Of a DNA stretch of 64,000 nucleotides, positions 49,332 through 58,180 are shown piece by piece. A program made the translations under genes and the position numbers. How positions within the stretch are numbered: position 1 is the first letter of the stretch; every line of letters begins with the position of its first letter. Origin of the DNA: Collinsella sp. (GTDB lineage Bacteria; Actinomycetota; Coriobacteriia; Coriobacteriales; Coriobacteriaceae); contig JAGZQO010000007.1 of assembly GCA_018382125.1 (NCBI GenBank), positions 12,827 to 76,826 on the forward strand. Reading direction: 5' to 3'. The notes beneath the pieces were generated by a model, which saw nothing but the letters and a program-made list of their open reading frames with translations, ran no database searches and had not been told where the DNA came from.

Positions 49332-50744
49332 CTATTTAGAATCCGAATCGTCCATGGAGCCGTCGATGCCGGTATTGGTATCGTCGTCCGAGTTGGAATC
49401 ATCGTCTTTGGCGAAGGGGTTCTTGAAGAAGCCCGTGGCATCGGGTTGCAGGCCCGAGAGCTTAATCCAGGGATTATCGAGCTCGGGCTTGGGCATGGCC
49501 TTGGCCTCGGGCGCAGTCTCGTTACCGATGAGCTCGGACTCATAGATGAAGGTGTCGTCGCCGAGCGCGTCGTAGGCGGCGACCGGGTTGCCATCGGCAT
49601 CGCGGTACGGCGTGCCCTTAAACACGGCTCCGTCATAGGCCACAAGCTGACGGCCGGTCTCATTCTCGAAGTAGTACACGAAGATGCCCTTGAGGGCCGC
49701 ACAAAGCGGGATGGCAATAATCATGCCGATGGGCCCAATGAGTGCCGAACCAATAACGAGAGCCGTAAGGCTCATAATGGGATGCACCTGCACTGAGCTC
49801 TGCATGACCTTAGGCGAAATCACATTGTCGGTGACGTTTTGCGCGACCATCGTCACGATGAGCGTCCATAACGCCAACATGGGGCTGAACATAAAGCCGA
49901 GTACCGTGGCGATTGCCGCACTCACCCAGGGACCGACGACCGGAACCAAGTGCATGATGCCAGTGAAGAAAGCCATGAGCGCCGCATACGGATGGCCGAT
50001 AATCAGGAAGCCGATAAAGGCGAGGAAACCACCGCAGATGGACGTCACGACCATACCGCGCATGTAGCCGCCGACAGAGCGAGAAAGGATGGCGACCATA
50101 AAGCGGTACGAGGTCTCCTTCTCCTGACCGATGATGGTGCAAATCTCGTGATGCATGCGAGGGTAGTCGCAGGCCATCCAGTAGGCAAGCACCAGACCAA
50201 GGAAGATCACGAACAACTGCGAGGCCGTATTGGTGATGAGCGGGAACACACCGCGGCCAAGCTCGGCAGCAATCTGAGACACATACTTCGATGCCACGGT
50301 AACCAGCGACGAAAGATTATCGTCCAAATACTCCTTGAGCGGCGTGTTATTGAGCGTCTTGGCATGCGAGATCATCTCATTGAGATCGCCACCCGCAACA
50401 CGAAGCTGCTCGGGCAGGCGGCTCAGGACTTCCATGATCTGACCAAAGAGAATCGGCGACAAGATGCAAACGACACCGACGAGCACGGCAACAACAACAA
50501 TAAGCGCGATAAGCGAACCGATGCCGCGATTCACGCCATGGTGCTCGAGCCAGTTGGTGATCGGGGACATCACAAAGGCAATGATGGAACCAACAGCGAG
50601 AAACTCGATAACCGGCGCCAGGATGCCCATAAGGTTAAAGATGACAGCGGCGATGACAATGCAGCCGACAACAGCCCAAATGCGAAGCGTCAGAATGCGG
50701 GTGTCGCGCAGCACGCGATCGGTTTGTTGGGGGTGTTCACTCAT
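49332..50744 (-). CDS. AI-2E family transporter (YdiK/PerM-like)
   Basis: The 470-residue protein has about seven membrane segments (between 20 and 365) and the family features: FVMSPITNWLEHHGVNRGIG, the HLVPVVGPWVSAAIATVLG segment, and NVTDNVISPKVMQSSVQVHP. The last 100 residues are an acidic Asp/Ser-rich cytoplasmic tail, longer than usual. Members export autoinducer-2 or act in ion exchange, and the true substrate is uncertain. Its start overlaps the sigma factor stop (ATGA), so it is translated with the SigB-like module. Confidence 0.88.
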   Translation of the reverse strand: MSEHPQQTDRVLRDTRILTLRIWAVVGCIVIAAVIFNLMGILAPVIEFLAVGSIIAFVMSPITNWLEHHGVNRGIGSLIALIVVVAVLVGVVCILSPILFGQIMEVLSRLPEQLRVAGGDLNEMISHAKTLNNTPLKEYLDDNLSSLVTVASKYVSQIAAELGRGVFPLITNTASQLFVIFLGLVLAYWMACDYPRMHHEICTIIGQEKETSYRFMVAILSRSVGGYMRGMVVTSICGGFLAFIGFLIIGHPYAALMAFFTGIMHLVPVVGPWVSAAIATVLGFMFSPMLALWTLIVTMVAQNVTDNVISPKVMQSSVQVHPIMSLTALVIGSALIGPIGMIIAIPLCAALKGIFVYYFENETGRQLVAYDGAVFKGTPYRDADGNPVAAYDALGDDTFIYESELIGNETAPEAKAMPKPELDNPWIKLSGLQPDATGFFKNPFAKDDDSNSDDDTNTGIDGSMDDSDSK

Positions 50745-51532
50745 GAACGAATCATCACTCCGTCGGGGTCGATCTTGTCCTGAATCTTCTTAAGCGTGCG
50801 GCGCAGCAGACGCGAAACCTGCACCTGAGAAATACCCAGCTTCTTGGCGATCTCGATCTGGGTCATGCCCTTCACAAAGCGCAGCTCGATCACCTCGCGC
50901 TCGCGCGGCGAGAAATCACGGATGGCTTCCTCGATCACTAGGCGGTCATCGGTAAAGTCGAGCTCGTTGTCGTCGTCGGCGTAACGGTCGAGAATCGAAG
51001 GGGCATCGTCGGAATCGGACGCACCAGGAGCCTCGATGGGCACCGAGGTATAGGCCGAAGACGATTCCATAGCCTCGAGGACCTCATCGACAGTCACATC
51101 TAGATACTCAGCGATCTCCTCAACCTTGGGCGAACGCTGCAGCTCGTTGGTAAGTTTGTCAGTAGCCTGGTTGACCTTGGCCGAGAGCTCCTGCAGACGG
51201 CGCGGCACGCGCACACTCCAGCCCTTGTCACGGAAATGGCGTTTGATCTCGCCCAGGATAGTGGGTGTCGCAAACGTCGTGAACTCGAGTCCGCGCTCGG
51301 GGTCAAAGCGGTCGATAGCCTTGAGCAGGCCCAAATAGCCAACCTGCATCAGATCATCGAGCGGCTCGCCGCGATTCTTAAATTTGTTGGCAAGAAACCT
51401 TACCAGATTCATATGGGACATGACGAGCTGCTCGCGGGCGTCCGGATCACCGGTCTCCTTGTAACGACGAAACAGCTCGCGGGTTTTCTCCTTGTCCCAA
51501 GCGGTCTTACCGCTCCGGGAACGTTCGGTCAT
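50741..51532 (-). CDS. sigB: SigB/SigF-type RNA polymerase sigma factor
   Basis: The 263-residue sigma-70 group 3 factor has region 2 (DDLMQVGYLGLLKAIDRFDPERG; FTTFATPTILGEIKRHFRDKGW), region 3 (SVRVPRRLQELSAKV) and region 4 with the helix-turn-helix MTQIEIAKKLGISQVQVSRLLRR. These match general stress or sporulation sigma factors of the SigB/SigF/SigG group. The order DUF948-like, RsbW-like, sigma, AI-2E transporter suggests a stress regulon module controlled by the partner just upstream. Confidence 0.95.
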   Translation of the reverse strand: MTERSRSGKTAWDKEKTRELFRRYKETGDPDAREQLVMSHMNLVRFLANKFKNRGEPLDDLMQVGYLGLLKAIDRFDPERGLEFTTFATPTILGEIKRHFRDKGWSVRVPRRLQELSAKVNQATDKLTNELQRSPKVEEIAEYLDVTVDEVLEAMESSSAYTSVPIEAPGASDSDDAPSILDRYADDDNELDFTDDRLVIEEAIRDFSPREREVIELRFVKGMTQIEIAKKLGISQVQVSRLLRRTLKKIQDKIDPDGVMIRS

Positions 51533-51533
51533 A

Positions 51534-51911
51534 TTAGATATCCGCCTTGAGGTCGAGAGAAAGCGTCAGGGGCGCCGCAGTCTTTTCGTAGGAGTCGCAC
51601 ACGCTCGCCAAAATAAGCTCGGCATAAACAGCAGCCTGGTCATCCTCGTCGACGGTGGCCTGGTCGCCAAAGGTAAAGGTCATGCCGACGTGAGATTCGT
51701 CGACATCGAATTTGATCGAGATGTCATCGGAATCAACAGCCGTGCAGCCGAAAATAAATGCTTCCTCGGCAGCCATACGAATGTCCTCGATGCGATCGAC
51801 GGACATGGAGCAGAGCGCACCGACATTTGCCGCCGTCATGCGCACAAGGCGCGCCAGACGCGGGTCGCCAGCAACGGTCAGCGTAATGGGGCAAGTTGCT
51901 TCGCTACTCAT
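51534..51911 (-). CDS. RsbW-like anti-sigma factor (degenerate HATPase fold)
   Basis: The 125-residue protein lies one base before the sigma gene, the place of RsbW/SpoIIAB. Its central helix RIEDIRMAAEEAFIFGC resembles the N-box helix of anti-sigma kinases (E...N). The conserved Asn is not there, and no clear DxGxG box is visible. It may bind the sigma factor without ATP-dependent phosphorylation. No anti-anti-sigma gene (RsbV/SpoIIAA) lies in the operon. The ATG at 51911 overlaps the upstream gene stop. The family call rests mainly on position. Confidence 0.7.
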   Translation of the reverse strand: MSSEATCPITLTVAGDPRLARLVRMTAANVGALCSMSVDRIEDIRMAAEEAFIFGCTAVDSDDISIKFDVDESHVGMTFTFGDQATVDEDDQAAVYAELILASVCDSYEKTAAPLTLSLDLKADI

Positions 51912-52494
51912 CGCAGGACTCCTCGGTGGTCTCGGCGGGCGTGTAGGTGTAATACTGGGCTGCTTTAGCAGCAGGCTTCTGTGCATCATTGTCACCAGCA
52001 GCGACATCGTCCCCGGCTTCGCCAATCAGGACACGCTCGGTCGGCTGCTCGGCTTCTTCGGAAGCGGAAAGCTTGCGCTCGGCGTCGGCCGCGGGAGTCT
52101 TCACCTTGTTAAAGAGTTTCTGCACGGCACCGGCAGCGGAGTCGGTCACACTCGACACGGCATTGCTGGCCTCGGCCATACTGCCGGTGACCTCGGAAAT
52201 ATCGCGGACGACCGCCTCGACTTCTACGAGGTTGGAGGTAAGGGCATCAACTGCCGTCTTGCTCGACTTAAGCAGCGGCTCCATCTGGGCAAGCGCCGGC
52301 GTAAGCTCATCGACAGCGCCATCGAGCTTTGCCACCACAGGCTGAGCCTCGGCGATGGTGTTGTTGAGGTCGTTCACGGTCTTATCGAGCGAGTCGACAA
52401 CATTGCGTGTCTTGCGCAGGGTAAGCGCGAGCTCAGCGATGGCCCACACGCCGGCAACGGCGAGCAGCAGCAGGGCGATTTGAATGGGACTCAT
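51904..52494 (-). CDS. DUF948-like membrane-anchored coiled-coil protein
   Basis: The 196-residue protein has one N-terminal membrane helix (about 4-24) and a long heptad-rich region (about 28-125) with RNVVDSLDKTVNDLNNTIAEAQPVVAKLDG, given by position 29-58. It ends in an acidic tail. The pattern fits the DUF948 proteins of Gram-positive stress operons. It probably localises to the membrane; the function is unknown. The sigma/anti-sigma genes follow directly, so it may be an input or a target of that module. The ATG directly follows GGGAGGC-type sequence. Confidence 0.75.
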   Translation of the reverse strand: MSPIQIALLLLAVAGVWAIAELALTLRKTRNVVDSLDKTVNDLNNTIAEAQPVVAKLDGAVDELTPALAQMEPLLKSSKTAVDALTSNLVEVEAVVRDISEVTGSMAEASNAVSSVTDSAAGAVQKLFNKVKTPAADAERKLSASEEAEQPTERVLIGEAGDDVAAGDNDAQKPAAKAAQYYTYTPAETTEESCDE

Positions 52495-52594
52495 ACAAGC
52501 CTCCCGGAAAAATCGAAATACAGACGCTTTTCATGGTACCCCAAAGGGGACCGAACATGCCAAGAGCAGCAACGTGGGACAAAATTATCAGCAG

Positions 52595-53944
52595 CTACTT
52601 CGGTGCATTCCCGCTGCGGTCGCGCTCGCTTTGCTCTACGCGCCACTCTTCCCAGCCGCGCCCGACAGGCTGCCAGAACGCACCGCGCTCCAGCCCCTCG
52701 GGCAAATAGCGCTGATCGACCCAGCCTTCGGGATAATCATGTGGATACTTATACACACCGTATTCATCGCTGCCCGGGCGATGGCGATCGCGCAGATAAC
52801 TCGGCACCTCGCGAAGCCCACTAGAATGGATATCGGCCAGCGCCGCATCGATCGAAGCCTCACACGCGTTGGATTTTGGCGCCAAGCACACATAGAGTGC
52901 AGCCTGAGCCAGGTTAATGCGGCACTCGGGATAGCCAATGACCTCGGCAGACTTAAACGCGGCATGCGCCACCAAAAGCGCCTGCGGGTCGGCGTTGCCA
53001 ACATCCTCAGAAGCGTGAATCATAATGCGGCGAGCGATAAACTTAGGATCCTCCCCAGCATCGATCATGCGCGCGAGCCAATAGATCGTGGCATCGGGGT
53101 CACTACCGCGCATGGACTTGATGAACGCACTGATGATGTCGTAGTGCATGTCGCCGTTTTTGTCATACGTAAAGCCGCGACGCGGGTTGGCAATCTTCAC
53201 GTCATCCACAGTGATGGGATAGCGCTCCCCCGCCGCAGGCGCCGGCGTTCCCTCGGTATCGGGACGCGTGACGGCAATCTCGCTCGCAAGCTCGAGCGTC
53301 GTGAGCGCCGAGCGAGCGTCACCCGCTGCCAGCGTGCAAATGGTCTTGACCGTATCCTCATCGGCCGAGAACTTTCCGTTCAAGCCCTGTGGTGCCTCAA
53401 GCGCACGCTCAATAAGCGTGGCGATATCCTCATCCTTCAGATGTTCAAGCTCCACCACGCGCCCGCGCGACAACAGTGCCGAGTTGACCTCAAAGTACGG
53501 GTTCTCTGTCGTAGCGCCAATCATAATGACGGTACGGTTCTCAACTGCATGCAGCAGGGCATCCTGCTGCGACTTAGAGAAGCGGTGAATCTCATCGATG
53601 AATAGAATGGTGCGACGGTCGTAGGTATTCAGGCGCGTCTTGGCCTCATCAATCACGCGGCGCAAGTCCTTCACGGTGCCCGTCACAGCGCTGACCTCGA
53701 CAAACTCGCTCTTAGTATGGTTGGCGATAATATGGGCCAGCGTCGTCTTACCCGTACCGGCCGGCCCATACAAAATCACACTGGAAAGCACGTCGTGTTC
53801 GATCGCGGCACGCAACCATGAGCCCTTACCGACGGCCTTTTGCTGGCCCACATACTCGTCGAGCGAATTGGGGCGCATACGCACCGCAAGCGGCGCATTC
53901 TGAAAGGAACGCTCGCGCGTCGAAGCAGAAAAAAGGTCGTCCAT
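52595..53944 (-). CDS. rarA: Replication-associated recombination protein A (RarA/MgsA)
   Basis: RarA is an AAA+ ATPase at stalled forks. The protein of about 449 residues has LAVRMRPNSLDEYVGQ, Walker A GPAGTGKTT, Walker B ILFIDEIHRF, ATTENPYFEVN (sensor 1), and LEHLKDEDI. The C-terminal tetramer domain contains GEDPKFIARRIMIHASEDVG and YPECRINLAQAALYV, as in E. coli MgsA. The start MDDLFSAST is chosen; ATG codons two and six codons upstream are in frame. It lies after dgt with a 60-base gap. Confidence 0.95.
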   Translation of the reverse strand: MDDLFSASTRERSFQNAPLAVRMRPNSLDEYVGQQKAVGKGSWLRAAIEHDVLSSVILYGPAGTGKTTLAHIIANHTKSEFVEVSAVTGTVKDLRRVIDEAKTRLNTYDRRTILFIDEIHRFSKSQQDALLHAVENRTVIMIGATTENPYFEVNSALLSRGRVVELEHLKDEDIATLIERALEAPQGLNGKFSADEDTVKTICTLAAGDARSALTTLELASEIAVTRPDTEGTPAPAAGERYPITVDDVKIANPRRGFTYDKNGDMHYDIISAFIKSMRGSDPDATIYWLARMIDAGEDPKFIARRIMIHASEDVGNADPQALLVAHAAFKSAEVIGYPECRINLAQAALYVCLAPKSNACEASIDAALADIHSSGLREVPSYLRDRHRPGSDEYGVYKYPHDYPEGWVDQRYLPEGLERGAFWQPVGRGWEEWRVEQSERDRSGNAPK

Positions 53945-54004
53945 AGCCATCCCGTGTATCAATCAAAAACGTTTTCCACTAACAGTATACCGAATATATA
54001 CGAA

Positions 54005-55252
54005 CTACCGTTCGTTAATATAGGTACGGTGCGGAAACTCCAGACCGGGGAACAGCTTGCTCGTCAGTTCGCAGAAATAACCGTCCGTCATGCTCGCGAT
54101 ATAATCCACCACGGCTTGATCCTTGTCGTCCTGCCAGGCATAGGTGCGATCGTAGTAGGAAAGCTGCTGCTCAATGCGCGAAATATGGTGCTTAAAGATG
54201 TACGAGGACTCGTCACCACTGTTTAGATCCCGCAGGCAACGGTCGTAGAGCTTTTCGAACGCCTCGCGCAGCTCCACCTCGGAATCGCCTTCGATACCGC
54301 CCTTGCTATAGATCTTCTCGTAGTTCTCGCGCTTGGCTCGGCGGATTTCCTCAAACAGGTCCTCGCTCATCTCGATGCGCGGCTTACCATAGCTGTGCTC
54401 AACGATATCGATGGAGGCATGCGTGAGGATCCAACTGTTGTAGGCACCGCCCCGGCCATCATCAAAAGCGTCGGGTGACAGCAGGCCCGCCGCGATCGCA
54501 TCCTGACGGTCACGACCGACGTAGGCAAGAATATCCGAGATGCGAACGACGCAGCCCTCGAGCGTCATGGGACGCAGATGCCCAATTGCGCTATAGCCCG
54601 TGGCAATGCAATCCTCAACCGTCTGGTCAAACTGGTCAAAGGAGCTCATGTCCGAGAGCTCAAACACACGCTGCTCGTACTCGCCGTTATGGCATAGCAC
54701 GCCGTCGAGCGTCTGGAGCGACACGTTGCGGCCGTACAGTGTGTCGAGCACGCGGACCGACTGCACGTTATGGAAAAAATAACGCCCCGTACGCTCATGA
54801 TAGATATCGTTGAGGAAACGCTCGCCGGCATGGCCGAAAGGCGTGTGTCCCAAGTCGTGACCCAGGCCAATCGCCTCGATCAGATCGCAATTGAGCCCCA
54901 GGGCGCGACCGATATCGCGCGCAATGCGGGAGACGAGCTGCACGTGCAAACCGCGGCGTGACAGATCGTCATTGCTACGGAAGCTAAAGACCTGCGTTTT
55001 GCCTGCATAACGGGTGTACGCCGGAAGATGAAGTATCTTTTCGGTATCGCGCATAAACGCCGGACGCATAAGCGTACCTTTGTCGGCGGCGCGATCAATA
55101 CGACGAATGACCTGATCGTCGTTGCAACGATACGGGTTGACATAGCCCGAAGCACGATCGGCGGCAATGCGCTCGACAAGTTCGGACGACAACGCCGAGG
55201 GAATACGGTCCATGCGCGCCTTAATGACGGCCGTTTCTTGATTAGTTGCCAT
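54005..55252 (-). CDS. dgt: dGTP triphosphohydrolase-like HD protein
   Basis: The 415-residue HD-domain protein has the metal ligands His103 (RRGLHVQLVSRI), His132-Asp133 and His136 (GLGHDLGHTPFGH), and a later Asp in VRISDILAYVGRD. These are the features of dGTPases and related dNTPases, which lower dNTP pools or resist phage. The ATG follows AAGGAG. It is placed between a prepilin peptidase gene and rarA. Specificity for dGTP cannot be shown from sequence. Confidence 0.92.
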   Translation of the reverse strand: MATNQETAVIKARMDRIPSALSSELVERIAADRASGYVNPYRCNDDQVIRRIDRAADKGTLMRPAFMRDTEKILHLPAYTRYAGKTQVFSFRSNDDLSRRGLHVQLVSRIARDIGRALGLNCDLIEAIGLGHDLGHTPFGHAGERFLNDIYHERTGRYFFHNVQSVRVLDTLYGRNVSLQTLDGVLCHNGEYEQRVFELSDMSSFDQFDQTVEDCIATGYSAIGHLRPMTLEGCVVRISDILAYVGRDRQDAIAAGLLSPDAFDDGRGGAYNSWILTHASIDIVEHSYGKPRIEMSEDLFEEIRRAKRENYEKIYSKGGIEGDSEVELREAFEKLYDRCLRDLNSGDESSYIFKHHISRIEQQLSYYDRTYAWQDDKDQAVVDYIASMTDGYFCELTSKLFPGLEFPHRTYINER

Positions 55253-55283
55253 GGCATGCTCCTTAAGAAGGATGCGCAATCGG

Positions 55284-55706
55284 TTACAAAGTGCAGCCCA
55301 CAACCTCGATTATGGCAAAAATCGGCACCAAAAACGGGAGCAATGGCAGGGAGCGCGATTTCGTGATGAGGCAGGAGAGGGCCAGGGCCAGGAGCGCGAC
55401 GGCAAATGCCACGATGCCACCCATAGGGTCGAGCGTGCAAAGCGCGAAAAGTGCCTTAGCATCTCCCATGCCGATGCCCGGGGTTTGGCGAAGACGACGC
55501 CAGAAGGACTCAGTCAGCACGAGAGCAAGATACACGATGACGGCAAGACCTGCGTGGTCAAGCGCCGTGTTAACGCCTTTGTCGAGCCAAACGCCCACTA
55601 ACGCCGTCACCGCACACGCACCGGCAAGCTCATTGGAAAAACGTCGCTGACGGGCATCAATCGCCGCGCCGGCAAAGATGCAAATCCAAAACGGAATATA
55701 AAACAT
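55284..55706 (-). CDS. Small A24-family prepilin peptidase (CpaA/TadV type)
   Basis: The 140-residue membrane protein has four or five helices and the two catalytic Asp of the A24 family: Asp17 (AAIDARQRRFSNE) and Asp82 in GMGDAK. It lacks the N-terminal methylase domain of PilD, as do CpaA/TadV enzymes. It should cut leaders of type IV or Tad pilins. No pilin or pilus genes are in the window, so it probably serves a distant cluster. The ATG follows GAGGAGG. Confidence 0.85.
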   Translation of the reverse strand: MFYIPFWICIFAGAAIDARQRRFSNELAGACAVTALVGVWLDKGVNTALDHAGLAVIVYLALVLTESFWRRLRQTPGIGMGDAKALFALCTLDPMGGIVAFAVALLALALSCLITKSRSLPLLPFLVPIFAIIEVVGCTL

Positions 55707-55738
55707 CGTGCACCTCCTCAAGCTGCATCGCAAAAGCA

Positions 55739-55780
55739 AAAACCACCACAAAGGTGCACTGTCCCCTTTGCGGTGGTTTT
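55739..55780 (-). terminator. Terminator after the GT2 gene; CCACCACAAAGG palindromic repeat
   Basis: AAAACCACCACAAAGG pairs with CCTTTGCGGTGGTTTT (one mismatch), with a ten-base loop. The minus strand continues TTTTTGCTTTTGC. The same stem sequence recurs in the plus-strand terminator at 63382-63420. Confidence 0.85.
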
Positions 55781-55788
55781 GGTGGTGG

Positions 55789-57084
55789 TTATTTGGCGCC
55801 TTGCATGACCTCGTCGAGGGTGACGTTTACGGCATGCTGGGTAGGAACCCAGTCGACCTTCAGGAACAGCGCGGCCACCGTGATGGGGATATAGCTGAAC
55901 ATAAAGATCGGGAAGGTAAACAGGTTAGTCACCAGACGCCACTTTTGCGCGCAGTGAATGTGCTTGTACTCAAAGATAGTCGTGAGCAGCGCCAGGATAA
56001 AGAACGTCTGATACATCATGGCGAAGGTCATAATGAGCGAAGCGGCGCACGCCTGCATCTCGACTTCGGTAGCCAAGAAACCATGCGAAAGACCGCCCAT
56101 GATCAGGAACGTCGCGTTGGCGAGCATGGAGATCAGGGACAGCAGCATGCCCGGAGCGATGGTCATAAACATGTCGTACGCGGCAAAGCGATGATAGCGG
56201 AACGTCGATTTGACAAGATGCTTGCCATAGGTAAAAAAGACCTGGTAGAAGCCCTTGGTCCAGCGCATACGCTGCTTCCAGGATGCCTTGAACGTCACGG
56301 GTTGCTCGTCAAAGAACTCCGCAGGCGCATAACCGATGCGAATGCCGTGAATGGCGCAGAACGTGGTGAACTGAATATCCTCGGTCAGCGTATGGAACTG
56401 CCAACCGTGCATGCCCTCGATAACGCTGGCGGAGATGAGGTAGCCCGAACCAGAGACAGCGCAAGAAGTCTTGCAGATGTTGCGCGCGTTATTGAGAAAG
56501 CGCGCCTCGCGCAGGTACCAAGTAGCATTAGCTGCCGAGATCCACGAGCTGCCAAAATTCTTGGAGTTACGATAGCTCGTGACCACATGGAAGCCCTGGT
56601 CAAAGGCATCGTTCATCTTGGAGACGTAATCGCGGGAGATGACGTTATCGGCATCGAAGATAAAGTAGCCCTCAAACGTGTCGGGATACTCGTTGAGAAT
56701 GCGATCGAAACCAAAGTCCATGACCCAGCTCTTGCCCTTGCGGGCCAGGTCATTGCGCTCGTAAACAATGGCACCGGCCTCGCGTGCGAGCTGCGCGGTG
56801 TTGTCGGTGCAGGCGTCGGCAACGACAAAGACCTCGATAAGCTCGGACGGATAGTCCTGGTCCTTGATGGAGCGTACGAGATTGGCAATTACGGCTTCCT
56901 CGTTATGCGCCGCAATGAAGAAGGCATAGCGGTGAAGTTTTTTGGCCTTGGGAGGCGCGACCTCGCCACGAAGAGCGCCAATGACAAAGAAGACCACCTG
57001 GTACAGAAAGCAGACCGTGAGCAGCGTGACAACAATCTGGTTGAAGATCACGATGGGTGTGTTGGTTTGTAAAAAGGCGAGCAT
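55789..57084 (-). CDS. Membrane glycosyltransferase, family 2
   Basis: The 431-residue processive-type glycosyltransferase has an N-terminal membrane helix, then a GT2 catalytic domain with AAHNEEAVIANLV, the DADN metal site (FIFDADNVIS), TLTEDIQ and the QRMRWTKG motif of BcsA/NodC-like enzymes. Four C-terminal membrane helices follow. It should make a surface polysaccharide from an NDP-sugar (beta-linked glucose or GlcNAc are typical). It stands alone with a terminator behind it and no PilZ or other synthase genes, so the product is unknown. Confidence 0.9.
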   Translation of the reverse strand: MLAFLQTNTPIVIFNQIVVTLLTVCFLYQVVFFVIGALRGEVAPPKAKKLHRYAFFIAAHNEEAVIANLVRSIKDQDYPSELIEVFVVADACTDNTAQLAREAGAIVYERNDLARKGKSWVMDFGFDRILNEYPDTFEGYFIFDADNVISRDYVSKMNDAFDQGFHVVTSYRNSKNFGSSWISAANATWYLREARFLNNARNICKTSCAVSGSGYLISASVIEGMHGWQFHTLTEDIQFTTFCAIHGIRIGYAPAEFFDEQPVTFKASWKQRMRWTKGFYQVFFTYGKHLVKSTFRYHRFAAYDMFMTIAPGMLLSLISMLANATFLIMGGLSHGFLATEVEMQACAASLIMTFAMMYQTFFILALLTTIFEYKHIHCAQKWRLVTNLFTFPIFMFSYIPITVAALFLKVDWVPTQHAVNVTLDEVMQGAK

Positions 57085-57166
57085 GCAGGCTCCCGAGAAC
57101 GCGTTACGTAAACAACCGTATATCTTACCGCAGGCTTACCGAGTTCAAGAAACCACCTAATACTGG

Positions 57167-58180
57167 CTAGGCTTCGAGCAGACCGAGCTGCGAAACGATT
57201 TCGTCGCCGGCAGCGGTGCGGCCAAGCGAGCGCGGGGCCAGGTCGTCAAGAACCGCGGCGAGATCCCACGGTAGCTCGTCGCGGCACTCAATGCGCTCCC
57301 CCGTCACGGGATGGTCGAATGCAACACGCCAGGAATGAAGGAATTGCCTGGTCAGACCCTGATCGGCGCGTGCATCGCACTTGCCGTAGAGCGGATCGCC
57401 CACGCAGGCGTGGTTGATATGGCGCATATGCACGCGAATCTGATGTGTGCGGCCTGTAAACAGGTGGCACTCGACGAGCGTATAGCCGTCGTCAAAACGC
57501 GTGGAATCGAAGCGCTCGAGGACCTTAAAGGTCGTAATGGCCTGGCGCGCGAAAGGATCGTCCGAAACGGCCATCTTGACACGGTCACGCGTAGAACGGG
57601 CAATGCCGGTGTTAATGGTGCCCTCATCCATAGCGATATGTCCGTGAACGAGCGTGATATAGCGACGATCGAGCGTGCGCGTGCGAATGAGATTTTGGAG
57701 CGCGCGCTGCGTGTCGTCGTCTTTTGCCGCAAGCATGAGGCCCGAGGTATCGCGATCTAAACGATGCACGATGCCGGGGCGGTCCTCACCCTGCACGGTA
57801 CCCAGATGGTCAATGCCGCAGTGGTAGACCAGAGCGTTCGCAAGCGTGCCGCTCTCGTGGCCATGGGCGGGATGGCACACCAGGCCGCGCTGCTTGGAGA
57901 GCACGATGAGGTAGTCGTCCTCGTAACGGATATCGAGGGGGATGGCCTCGGGAATCACATCAGTGGGATCATGCGGCTCGGGCAGGTCGACCGAGATGCG
58001 GTCACCGGAGCGCACAGCATATTTTTTTGATAGGCAGGTCTCGCCGTTCACGATTACGGCGCCGCCCTCGATCAGATGCGCGCAGGCAGAGCGCGTGGGG
58101 CAGCCGTCGTTGGCACCCAGAAAGGCGTCGAGACGCTGGCCAGAGCAATCGTCGGCAACAAGAATATGGATGTCGGCCAT
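57167..58180 (-). CDS. rluD: 23S rRNA/RluA-family pseudouridine synthase
   Basis: The 337-residue protein has an N-terminal S4 domain (about 1-75; GQRLDAFLG and VNG motif) and an RluA catalytic domain. The active Asp lies in VHRLDRDTSGLML, with LVVLSKQ-like IVLSKQRGLVCHP, and LFTGRTHQIRVHM later. It most likely makes pseudouridines in helix 69 of 23S rRNA. The stop/start with lspA overlaps by one base (TAATG), the usual lspA-rluD pairing. Confidence 0.94.
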   Translation of the reverse strand: MADIHILVADDCSGQRLDAFLGANDGCPTRSACAHLIEGGAVIVNGETCLSKKYAVRSGDRISVDLPEPHDPTDVIPEAIPLDIRYEDDYLIVLSKQRGLVCHPAHGHESGTLANALVYHCGIDHLGTVQGEDRPGIVHRLDRDTSGLMLAAKDDDTQRALQNLIRTRTLDRRYITLVHGHIAMDEGTINTGIARSTRDRVKMAVSDDPFARQAITTFKVLERFDSTRFDDGYTLVECHLFTGRTHQIRVHMRHINHACVGDPLYGKCDARADQGLTRQFLHSWRVAFDHPVTGERIECRDELPWDLAAVLDDLAPRSLGRTAAGDEIVSQLGLLEA

